Part shown: positions 38,218-46,325 of the stretch, in pieces
Numbering within the stretch: position 1 is the first letter of the stretch
Layout of the letters: the number at the start of each line of letters is the position of its first letter
Assembly: GCA_964385995.1 (NCBI GenBank)
Contig: CAYLRF010000001.1
Span: 20,737 to 84,736 of the forward strand
Length of the DNA stretch: 64,000 nucleotides
Reading direction: 5' to 3'
Source of the DNA: CAYLRF01 sp964385995
Lineage (GTDB): Bacteria > Bacillota > Clostridia > Lachnospirales > Lachnospiraceae
Notes under the pieces: model-generated
What the model was told of the DNA's origin: nothing
Database searches by the model: none
The model's input: only the letters and a program-made list of their open reading frames with translations
Position numbers and translations under genes: made by a program

Positions 38218-39240
38218 ATGTTCGGCAATGTATACGGTCTGGATCTGGGTACAAGTAAGATCAGGATTTATGACGGAAGGACGGACAGCATAATAAAAGA
38301 AAAAAACGTCATCGCCGTCATGAACGGGAAGGAGATCATCGCGTTCGGCGACGAGGCCTACGATATGTTCGAGAAGGCGCCCGCGAACATAGAGGTCGTC
38401 TTCCCGATGAAAGAGGGCGTCATCTCGCGCTTTTATGACATGCAGGATCTTCTCGCCCATATGCTCGGCACGCAGCGCTTCTTTTCCCTCGGCTCCAAAT
38501 ATCTCATCGCCGTCCCCACGGATGTGACCGAAGTCGAGAAAAGGGCATTCTACGATCTCGTGCTCCATTCGGTCGTGAAGGCCTCAAAGGTAGGCATGGT
38601 GGAACGGGCCGTCGCGGACGCCGTGGGCATGGGGCTTGACGTCATCAGATCGCCCGGGATATTTACGGTTAATCTGGGGGCTGAGACCACGGAGATATCG
38701 GTAGTCGCTTCCGGCGGTCTGGTGCTAAGCCGCATATTAAAAACAGGCGGTAAAAATCTGGATCTTGAGATTATAAGCCGTGTCCGCGCCGAGAAAGATT
38801 TCCTGATAGGCCGGGTGACGGCGGAGGCGCTGAGAGCGGCCTTCGGCGTCGGAAAGTTCGGTAAGGATGAATGTTTATCTGTCCCGGGACGCGATCTGAT
38901 AACGAGGATTCCGCGCATCGCGGACATTCCCGCTTCAGTAGTGACAGAGGCCGTAAAGAGCCGTGTGTCACAGATCCCGGACGAGATACAAAGTCTTCTG
39001 GAGAGGACTCCGCCCGAGGCGCTCTCAAACATCAGAAACAACGGCATATACATAACCGGTGGCCTTTCGCTCATGAAGGGCCTTCCCGAGCTTATAGAGG
39101 AGCGCATACACATGCGCGTAAACGTCGCGCCCGACCCGGAATTTGCCACGGTAAACGGTCTTAAGACCATCGTGCGCTCAAAGCAGCTTAAGCGACTTAC
39201 TTATTCCATGGTCAGAGAAAATGACAGGTGGATGAAATGA
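38218..39240 (+). CDS. mreB: MreB-family actin homologue with divergent nucleotide-binding motifs
   Basis: A cytoskeletal protein guiding lateral wall synthesis, first of mreBCD. The phosphate-1 motif GLDLGTSKIRIY (residues 7-18) is present, and ITGGLSLMKGL represents the adenosine motif. Two sites depart from typical MreB: the usual IEEP reads VERA (residues 128-131), and the phosphate-2 DIGGGTT reads NLGAETT (152-158). I recall similar forms in Lachnospiraceae, but cannot verify that here. I prefer ATG 38218 (GAGG 6 bases upstream, 340 residues) over 38206. The mreC start overlaps its stop. Confidence 0.9.
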   Translation: MFGNVYGLDLGTSKIRIYDGRTDSIIKEKNVIAVMNGKEIIAFGDEAYDMFEKAPANIEVVFPMKEGVISRFYDMQDLLAHMLGTQRFFSLGSKYLIAVPTDVTEVEKRAFYDLVLHSVVKASKVGMVERAVADAVGMGLDVIRSPGIFTVNLGAETTEISVVASGGLVLSRILKTGGKNLDLEIISRVRAEKDFLIGRVTAEALRAAFGVGKFGKDECLSVPGRDLITRIPRIADIPASVVTEAVKSRVSQIPDEIQSLLERTPPEALSNIRNNGIYITGGLSLMKGLPELIEERIHMRVNVAPDPEFATVNGLKTIVRSKQLKRLTYSMVRENDRWMK

Positions 39241-40097
39241 AGAAAAAAGGTCAGTCATCTCCCAGGCGAAAGAATTACATATTCTGGATTACGGCCGCGG
39301 TTTGCGTATTTTTTATCATACTTTCCGCTGCTACGGATAAGGCGGGCGGACCGTTCAGGTTCATTGCGAATTATACCGTCGTGCCCATGCAAAAAGGGAT
39401 AAACACGGTGGGAGCGTGGCTTGGCGATCTCGCGAAAAATTTCGAGACGATGAAGGAGATAAGAGCCGAAAATGACGAGCTTTCCGATAAAGTCGCGGAT
39501 CTCACGGAGAAAAACAATATCCTAAAGCAGGAGGAGTATGAGCTCTCCCGTTTAAGGGAGCTTTTTAAACTGGATCAGCAATACGCCGATTACGAGAAAA
39601 CAGGAGCGCGAATCACCGCGAAGGATTCCGGGAACTGGTTTAATTCGTTTATCATAGACAAAGGCTCAAATGACGGCATAAAAACCGACATGAACGTCAT
39701 AGCCGATAAGGGGCTTGTCGGGATAGTGGTAGAAGTAGGCCCCGACTGGGCGAGAGTGAGATCCATCATCGACGATGAGAGCAATGTGAGCGCGATGACG
39801 CTTTCCACATCCGACAATTTCATTCTTTCGGGCGATTTAAAATCAATGCAGGACGGTACGCTTCCTTTTTCCGAACTGCCGAACACCGATACCGACATTA
39901 AAAAAGGCGAGCAGGTCGTGACGTCAAACATAAGCAGCAAATATCTGCCCGGTATTTTCATAGGATATGTGAGCGACATAAAAGTCGATTCAAATAAGCT
40001 CACCCGCAGCGGCCACGTAACTCCGGCGGTCGATTTTAAGCATCTTCGCGAAGTGCTGGTTATTACTTCCCTTAAGAACGAAAACGGCGCAAAGTAA
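39237..40097 (+). CDS. mreC: Rod shape-determining protein MreC
   Basis: A bitopic membrane protein linking MreB to wall synthases. One hydrophobic segment (IFWITAAVCVFFIILSAA, about residues 17-35) is followed by a coiled coil (ENDELSDKVADLTEKNN region, about 75-105) and the two-lobed beta domain containing NVIADKGLVGIVVEV. The ATG at 39237 overlaps the mreB stop as ATGA, with AGGTGG 5 bases before; a GTG three codons earlier is an alternative. It is 286 residues, a usual size. Confidence 0.94.
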   Translation: MKKKGQSSPRRKNYIFWITAAVCVFFIILSAATDKAGGPFRFIANYTVVPMQKGINTVGAWLGDLAKNFETMKEIRAENDELSDKVADLTEKNNILKQEEYELSRLRELFKLDQQYADYEKTGARITAKDSGNWFNSFIIDKGSNDGIKTDMNVIADKGLVGIVVEVGPDWARVRSIIDDESNVSAMTLSTSDNFILSGDLKSMQDGTLPFSELPNTDTDIKKGEQVVTSNISSKYLPGIFIGYVSDIKVDSNKLTRSGHVTPAVDFKHLREVLVITSLKNENGAK

Positions 40098-40142
40098 TCT
40101 TAAATTTTCGCGAAAACGGGTTTTTAAAGAAAGGACTCGGCC

Positions 40143-40673
40143 TTGTCACAGAAGATAAAAAGGATCGCAGTGACGGCGCTTATCGTCATCGTCGCCTTTT
40201 TGGCGGACACATCGATCTTCGAGCGCCTCTCGATAGCGTCCGTGACTCCGAACATCATGATTATCGTAACGGCCTCATTCGGCTTCATGAGAGGCAGCGT
40301 AGGCGGGATGACGGTCGGTTTTTTTTGCGGACTTCTTATTGACGTCGTTTTCGGGGATTATATAGGATTTTACGCTCTCTGCTACGCTTTAATCGGATAC
40401 ATAAACGGCTTTTTCCGACGGATTTTTTATCCGGAGGACGTTAAGCTTCCGCTCATTTTGATAGGAGGAAGCGACATATTGCTGGGGCATATCATATGCG
40501 TATTTCGTTTTATCGTGCGCTCCAGACTTGACTACGGATATTATCTCGCGCACGTTATCATACCGGAGTTTATTTATACAGTATTGGTGGCCATACTTCT
40601 TTATCAGGTGATACTTAAGATAAATACCCGTCTGGAAGAAGAGGAAAAAAGGAGCGAGAATAAATTTGTTTGA
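40143..40673 (+). CDS. mreD: Rod shape-determining protein MreD
   Basis: A 176-residue integral membrane protein with about five hydrophobic segments, matching MreD by size, topology and position between mreC and PBP2. FGFMRGSVGGMTVGFFCGLL is the most family-like part. The start is TTG at 40143, with AAAGGAC 7 bases upstream. Its stop overlaps the start of the PBP2 gene, suggesting translational coupling. Confidence 0.92.
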   Translation: MSQKIKRIAVTALIVIVAFLADTSIFERLSIASVTPNIMIIVTASFGFMRGSVGGMTVGFFCGLLIDVVFGDYIGFYALCYALIGYINGFFRRIFYPEDVKLPLILIGGSDILLGHIICVFRFIVRSRLDYGYYLAHVIIPEFIYTVLVAILLYQVILKINTRLEEEEKRSENKFV

Positions 40674-43557
40674 CCGCCTTAAGGATACTTTAAAAGAATT
40701 TTTTAAATCCAGGTTATCTGTGCTTCTCGCCGTCTTTTGCCTGCTTTTTCTTATCGTCGCGATAAGACTTTTTAATCTGCAGATAGTAAAAGGCGAGGAA
40801 TATCAGGACAATTATACCCTAAAGATCACAAAGACGGTGGAAGTGCCAGCCGCGCGCGGCAACATATACGACAGGAACGGCAACGTCCTCGCGACGAACC
40901 GCCTCGCCTACGCGGTTCTGATAGAAGATAACGGTTCCTATGAGGATAACGATCAAAAAAACGAGGTCTTAAACGACACAATAAACCGCGTCATAGACAT
41001 AGTAAAATCTCACGGCGATAAAGTGACGGTGGATTTCGGGATAAAGCTTGAAAATGAAGATTACGCTTTTGTTCACTCTGAGGGCCAAAGACGTGAGAGA
41101 TTTCTCGCCGATGTCTACGGGCACGCCTCGGCCGACGATCTTACCGATGAAGAGAAAAATTCATCCCCCGATGATGTCATGGATTTTTTATGCAAGTCGA
41201 AGAGAAAGACAAAGGAGGGGACTTCTTACGGTTTCGGCATAGATAAGTCGGCGTACGGTAAGGAGCGCGCGCTTGAGATAGTCTCGGTAAGGTACGCCAT
41301 CTTTCTGAACAGCTTCAGAAAATACATACCCGTCACCGTAAGCTCTGACGTAAGCGACGAGACCGTGGCGGAGATAAGCGAAAACGCCGTTGACCTTCAG
41401 GGAGTCAGCATAGGCCGCGAAAACTTGAGGGAGTACCCCGACAGTATCTATTTTTCTCCCGTGCTCGGATATACGGGAAAGATATCGCAGGAAGAGTACG
41501 ACGCGCTCGGCGATGACGATAAAGATAAATATTCCTTAAACGACGTGGTCGGAAAAACCGGCATCGAGCAGCTTTTAGAGCCCGTTCTTCGCGGAGAAAA
41601 AGGCGAGGAGACGGTATATGTGAACAATGTCGGCAAAGTGATAAAGCGAACGCCTATAAAAGAAGCGAAAGCGGGAAATGACGTTTATCTGACGCTTGAT
41701 AAGGATCTTCAGATAACGGCTTATAAGCTGATAGAAGAAAAACTCGCGGGCATAATCCTAAGAAAACTTACCGACAGCATGGATGTGACAAAGGATCCAA
41801 ACGCAGATACCGAAAGCATCATGATACCCGTGGGAGATATTTACTGCGCGTTTATGAGCGGAGGGGTGATAGATACCGAAAGACTCTCCGAAAGCGACGC
41901 CACGGATACCGAAAAGTCTGTCTACGCGGCGTTTTCAAAGAGGCTTAACGAGGATATCGCCGCCGTGATGTCGGATCTTAAATCGTCCTCATCGCCCGCT
42001 TACTCTAAACTTTCAAGGCCGATGCAGGCTTACATGAATTATATTTGCTCGGATCTTTTAACATCGAAGGCCGGCATCATAGTCTCGGACAGGGTGGATA
42101 CGAAAGATGAGGTCTATGATAACTGGAAAGACGAGAAGATAAATCTTTACTCTTATATAAATCACGCCATACAAAAAGGCTGGGTCGATACCGCGAAGCT
42201 TCATGCCTACATGGAGGGTGACGACAAATACGCCTCAAGCCGTCAGATATACGCCGCCGTCTTAAAATATCTGGAGAACGCTCTTCTTACCGACACCGGT
42301 TTTGAGAATCTGGTTTATTATTACATGATAAAGGACGGATCGCTTTCGCCCGCGAAAGTCTGCCTTCTTCTTTACGAGCAGGGAATATTGGATAAAGATA
42401 ATGATGACTGGTACGACAGGCTGCGATCAGGCTATAACCCGTATGATTTTGTGAGAGAAAAGCTTGCCTCTCTTGAGATCACACCCGGTCAGCTGGGAGT
42501 GGAGCCCTCCACGGGCTCATACGTGATGACAGAGGCTCCCACGGGACGCACTCTCGTGTGTGTCTCTTATCCCGGTTACGACGGCAACAGACTCGCGAAC
42601 AGCATGGACGTATCTTATTATAATCAGATATATAATAACAAATCAAAACCGCTTCTTAACAAGGCCACGCAGGAGCTTACCGCGCCGGGCTCGACTTTTA
42701 AGATGGTTTCCGCCTCCGCCGGTCTGGAAGAGGGGGTCATCACGGCATCGACGGTGATCCGCTGCACCGGTACCTACACGAATGTGACTCCGAACCCGAG
42801 ATGCTGGATTTACCCGTCGGCGCACGGGAACATGAACGTGGTAAGCGCCATCGCGCATTCCTGCAACAGTTTCTTTTACGACGTGGGTTACAGGCTCGGA
42901 ATAAAGGAAAACGGCGCTTATTCCTCCGCGAGGGGAACCGAAAAACTCGCGAAATACGCGAAAATGTACGGACTCGGGGATAAATCGGGCCTTGAGATAT
43001 CCGAGATGAGTCCGAATATAAGCGATGAAGACTCCGTGCGCTCAGCCATAGGCCAGGGTAAACACGTGTATACCGTAAGCCAGATGGCAAAGTACGTTCA
43101 GGGAGTCGCAAATAAAGGCACTGTCAATGACCTTACGCTTCTTCTTAAAGAGACGTCCCCGGCCGGGAAAACCGTGAAGGAATATAAACCGCATGTATAT
43201 AAACGTATAACGGAGATCGGCGCGGATACGTTTGAAGTCATTCACGAAGGAATGACCGAGGTCGTAAGAAATGACGCGAGATTTCGGCCCCTTTTTCAAA
43301 ACGGGATAACCGTGGCGGCAAAGACCGGTACCGCGCAGCAAAGTAAGACGCACCCTGATCATGTCCTCTCCGTGGGATTCGCGCCGCGACAGGCGCCGCA
43401 GGTGGCGTTTGCCTGCCGTATCGCGAACGGTTACAGCTCAGGTTACCCGCTGGAAATCGGCTGCGACATGCTGCTTAAATATTTTAATCTCGTAAAGGAT
43501 GAGAATATCATAACGGGCAGCGCGGCCGCGCTCGGCACCGAGGTTCATCAGGACTAG
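40666..43557 (+). CDS. mrdA: Penicillin-binding protein 2 (elongation D,D-transpeptidase) with large insertion
   Basis: Cross-links peptidoglycan with RodA. A single N-terminal membrane helix (about residues 18-38) and the dimerisation domain (VPAARGNIYDRNGNVLATN) precede the transpeptidase domain. Catalytic motifs are STFK (Ser676), SCN (Ser732) and KTG (Lys886). The protein has 963 residues against about 600-700 for most PBP2. The extra length is a segment of roughly 250 residues (about 362-612) between the LTLDKDLQITAYKLI strand and the LVCVSYPGYDGN strand. The start is TTG at 40666, with AAAAGGAG upstream, overlapping mreD. Confidence 0.93.
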   Translation: MFDRLKDTLKEFFKSRLSVLLAVFCLLFLIVAIRLFNLQIVKGEEYQDNYTLKITKTVEVPAARGNIYDRNGNVLATNRLAYAVLIEDNGSYEDNDQKNEVLNDTINRVIDIVKSHGDKVTVDFGIKLENEDYAFVHSEGQRRERFLADVYGHASADDLTDEEKNSSPDDVMDFLCKSKRKTKEGTSYGFGIDKSAYGKERALEIVSVRYAIFLNSFRKYIPVTVSSDVSDETVAEISENAVDLQGVSIGRENLREYPDSIYFSPVLGYTGKISQEEYDALGDDDKDKYSLNDVVGKTGIEQLLEPVLRGEKGEETVYVNNVGKVIKRTPIKEAKAGNDVYLTLDKDLQITAYKLIEEKLAGIILRKLTDSMDVTKDPNADTESIMIPVGDIYCAFMSGGVIDTERLSESDATDTEKSVYAAFSKRLNEDIAAVMSDLKSSSSPAYSKLSRPMQAYMNYICSDLLTSKAGIIVSDRVDTKDEVYDNWKDEKINLYSYINHAIQKGWVDTAKLHAYMEGDDKYASSRQIYAAVLKYLENALLTDTGFENLVYYYMIKDGSLSPAKVCLLLYEQGILDKDNDDWYDRLRSGYNPYDFVREKLASLEITPGQLGVEPSTGSYVMTEAPTGRTLVCVSYPGYDGNRLANSMDVSYYNQIYNNKSKPLLNKATQELTAPGSTFKMVSASAGLEEGVITASTVIRCTGTYTNVTPNPRCWIYPSAHGNMNVVSAIAHSCNSFFYDVGYRLGIKENGAYSSARGTEKLAKYAKMYGLGDKSGLEISEMSPNISDEDSVRSAIGQGKHVYTVSQMAKYVQGVANKGTVNDLTLLLKETSPAGKTVKEYKPHVYKRITEIGADTFEVIHEGMTEVVRNDARFRPLFQNGITVAAKTGTAQQSKTHPDHVLSVGFAPRQAPQVAFACRIANGYSSGYPLEIGCDMLLKYFNLVKDENIITGSAAALGTEVHQD

Positions 43558-43574
43558 GAAGGACTTATCTCTCT

Positions 43575-44714
43575 TTGAAAGCTTTAATCGCCGCTCTTAA
43601 AAAATATAATGTGAGAAATTACGGCTTTCTTCTCGTGCTGTCCGCCGTCGCGCTCTCCGTCATCGGTATCTTCGCCGTAAGAAGCGCGAATCCCGCGGCA
43701 GGAACGAAACAGATCGCGGGCGTCGCGATCGGTTTTACGCTCATGGTCCTTATCTCGCTTATCGATTATAACAGGCTCCTCGCCTTTCACTGGTTTTTTT
43801 ACGCCGTAAATATCATTCTTCTTCTCTGGGTGCAGTTTTTCGGCGCGGAGCTTAACAACGCGAAGCGGTGGATCGATCTGAAATTTACCACGTTTCAGCC
43901 GTCGGATTTGACGAAGATACTTACGGTTCTTTTTTTCGCCAAATACCTGACGGATCACGAGCGTGAGATAAATAAGCCGATAACGGTGATAAAAGCCCTG
44001 CTTCTTGTGGCTCCGTCTCTGATATTGATACTCATACAGCCGAATCTTTCGACCACGCTGTGCATAGCGGGCATATTTTTCGTACTGCTGTATCTCGGCG
44101 GGTTAAATTACAAGGTCGTCGCCGTGACGCTTGCCGTCATCGTGACTTCGGTGGCCGCCTTTCTCATCTCCCTGACCGTGGCGGGCCCCGAAAAGGCCGC
44201 CTCCTTAAGCAAATTCGGTTATCAGATGGAAAGAGTCTTGGCATGGCGTTTCCCGGATGAGTATGCCACGGACACCGGACTTCAGCAGCAAAATTCCATC
44301 ATGGCCATCGGCTCCGGAATGCTTAAGGGAAAGGGTCTTAATAACAATTCCTTTACGTCGGTTAAGAACGGAAATTTCCTCATAGAGGCCGACACGGATT
44401 TTATTTTCGCGATTATCGGCGAGGAAATGGGATTTGTGGGTTGTTGTATCGTCCTGTTTCTGTTATTATTCATGGTAATACAATGCGTACGCATAGGTAT
44501 GCGCTCATCAAACACGGCGGGGCGGATCGTAAGCGGCGGAGTGGCCGCCATGATCGGTATCCAAAGTTTCATAAATATCGGAGTCGCGACGGGAGTGCTC
44601 CCCAATACCGGGCTTTCGCTTCCGTTCGTCAGCGCCGGCCTCACGTCGTTGGTGTGTTTTTATATCGGTATCGGCCTGGTGCTTAATGTCGGGCTTCAGC
44701 CGAAGAAACATTAG
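43575..44714 (+). CDS. rodA: RodA/FtsW-family peptidoglycan glycosyltransferase, probably RodA
   Basis: A SEDS polymerase with about ten membrane segments in 379 residues. Family motifs are visible: FQPSDLTKI near residue 115, KGKGLNNNSF and DFIFAIIGEEMGFVG near 275, and the C-terminal TGLSLPFVSAGLTSL. It lies directly after the PBP2 gene in the mre cluster, which argues for RodA over FtsW or SpoVE. The start is TTG at 43575, with GGAAGGA about 10 bases upstream. Confidence 0.93.
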   Translation: MKALIAALKKYNVRNYGFLLVLSAVALSVIGIFAVRSANPAAGTKQIAGVAIGFTLMVLISLIDYNRLLAFHWFFYAVNIILLLWVQFFGAELNNAKRWIDLKFTTFQPSDLTKILTVLFFAKYLTDHEREINKPITVIKALLLVAPSLILILIQPNLSTTLCIAGIFFVLLYLGGLNYKVVAVTLAVIVTSVAAFLISLTVAGPEKAASLSKFGYQMERVLAWRFPDEYATDTGLQQQNSIMAIGSGMLKGKGLNNNSFTSVKNGNFLIEADTDFIFAIIGEEMGFVGCCIVLFLLLFMVIQCVRIGMRSSNTAGRIVSGGVAAMIGIQSFINIGVATGVLPNTGLSLPFVSAGLTSLVCFYIGIGLVLNVGLQPKKH

Positions 44715-44760
44715 AGGGGTAACATTAAAATATCACATAAATAAGGAGAGTAGATTAAAG

Positions 44761-45156
44761 ATGAACATCGGACTTATCGCGCACGACTCAAAGAAGGCCC
44801 TTATGCAGAATTTCTGTATCGCTTATCAGGGTATCTTAGGCAGGCATACGATTTTCGCCACGGAGACCACGGGGCGTCTCATAGAGGAAGTGACGAACCT
44901 TTCTGTACACAAGGCTCTTTCGGGGCCTTTAGGCGGGATGCATCAGCTCGGCACACAGATACAAAACGATGAGATAGACGCCCTGATATTCTTAAGGGAT
45001 CACATGAAATCGGGCCCGCACGAGGCGAATTTTAACGACGTCGTGCGCCTTTGCGATGAGCACAACATACCGGTCGCCACCAATCTCGCGACGGCCGAGA
45101 TACTGGTTCGGGCCATAGACAGAGGCGATCTTGATTGGAGAGAGATGTATAAATGA
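44761..45156 (+). CDS. mgsA: Methylglyoxal synthase homologue with altered active site
   Basis: The 131-residue protein has the MgsA fold signature (LIAHDSKK, SGPLGG, IPVATNLATAE) and sits after rodA, a common clostridial position. MgsA converts dihydroxyacetone phosphate to methylglyoxal. Compared with the E. coli enzyme, catalytic Asp71 is Met60 here (GGMHQLG for GGDQQ), Asp101 is Asn90 (PHEAN for PHDPD) and Gly46 of the phosphate loop is Glu35 (TETTG for TGTTG). His19, Asp20, Asp91 and His98 are kept as His8, Asp9, Asp80 and His87. Activity is doubtful. The ATG at 44761 follows AAGGAGAG. Confidence 0.85.
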   Translation: MNIGLIAHDSKKALMQNFCIAYQGILGRHTIFATETTGRLIEEVTNLSVHKALSGPLGGMHQLGTQIQNDEIDALIFLRDHMKSGPHEANFNDVVRLCDEHNIPVATNLATAEILVRAIDRGDLDWREMYK

Positions 45157-46235
45157 CCTCATCCGCTCGCGCGTCGGGGCGAAGGGCCGCGTTGCGAAAA
45201 AAGAGAAATAAGAAAGATCGCTCAAAGGTCGTTTTTTGTTCCGTCATTTTGTCGGTGCTCATATGCGCGTGCGTCGCCGCAGCGCTTATTATTTACGTAT
45301 ACAATAAAAATAAAAAAATTGTGTCGGATCTGGAGGCCGACCGGTACGGAAACGGCGTCTTAAAACTTTCGCAAATAACAGACTCGCTGTGCGTGGCGGA
45401 TGGAGACGTTGCGCTGCCGGGTTTCAGCCGCGGCGGGGACGACGCTTTTCGCGCCGCCGGTCTTTTTGATGTCGAAAGGGGCATTACTCTTTACGCGGAT
45501 CATCTCTTCGATAAGGTATACCCCGCCAGCACCACGAAGATACTTACGGCCATGCTCGCTCTTAAGTACGGGAATCCGGGCGATATCGTAACGATCACGG
45601 ACTCGATCTATTCCATCCCCTCCGACTCGTCAAAGGCCCGCCTGATATCCGGGGATAAGCTTACGCTAAGCGATCTTCTTTACGCGATGATGCTTCCCTC
45701 GGGAAATGACGCCGCCGTCGCGGTGGCGGAGCACATAAGCGGAAGCGTCGAAGCCTTTGTCGAACTTATGAACTCAGAGGCGTATAAGATCGGCGCGACT
45801 TCATCTCATTTCGTAAATCCTCACGGATATCACGACGAGAACCACTATACCACGGCATACGATTTGTATTTGATTTTTAACGAATGCGTCAAATACGACG
45901 CTTTTCGCAAAATCATAAGCTCACCTTCTTACGAGACCGTCGTTCAAAGGCCGGACGGCACGTCGCGCGGCGTCGTTTGGAGGCAGACGAATCAGTTCGT
46001 AAACGGTTCTTTTCCCACGCCGCAGGGCGCGAATCTGAAGGTGATAGGCGGCAAGACCGGCACCACCGACGAGGCGGGGTGTTGCCTTATTAACTTAAGC
46101 GCGTCGGACGGGCACCCTTTCATCTCCGTCGTCACCGGCGCGAAAGATTACGGCGTTCTTTACGGCTCGACGCAAAAGCTGACAGAGCTTGGAAGCGTAA
46201 ACGGATACGTCGCCTTGACCGCCGCGGGCTTTTAG
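45153..46235 (+). CDS. D-alanyl-D-alanine carboxypeptidase (PBP5/DacA-type, peptidase S11)
   Basis: Trims pentapeptide stems by removing the last D-alanine outside the membrane. A basic cytoplasmic N-terminus and one membrane helix (about residues 26-50) anchor it. Catalytic motifs are STTK (in VYPASTTKILTA), SGN (in MLPSGNDAAVA) and KTGT (in VIGGKTGTTDEAG). It is 360 residues; I see no C-terminal amphipathic anchor, so anchoring is by the N-terminal helix. Its ATGA overlaps the mgsA stop, implying translational coupling. Confidence 0.93.
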   Translation: MTSSARASGRRAALRKKRNKKDRSKVVFCSVILSVLICACVAAALIIYVYNKNKKIVSDLEADRYGNGVLKLSQITDSLCVADGDVALPGFSRGGDDAFRAAGLFDVERGITLYADHLFDKVYPASTTKILTAMLALKYGNPGDIVTITDSIYSIPSDSSKARLISGDKLTLSDLLYAMMLPSGNDAAVAVAEHISGSVEAFVELMNSEAYKIGATSSHFVNPHGYHDENHYTTAYDLYLIFNECVKYDAFRKIISSPSYETVVQRPDGTSRGVVWRQTNQFVNGSFPTPQGANLKVIGGKTGTTDEAGCCLINLSASDGHPFISVVTGAKDYGVLYGSTQKLTELGSVNGYVALTAAGF

Positions 46236-46325
46236 GGATCCGATGAGCGTAAGGCTCGGGCGGGCGGGGCGCGATGAAGTATGATATCCGGGTAAGAATC
46301 GCGGATATAAACGGGGATTGAAATT

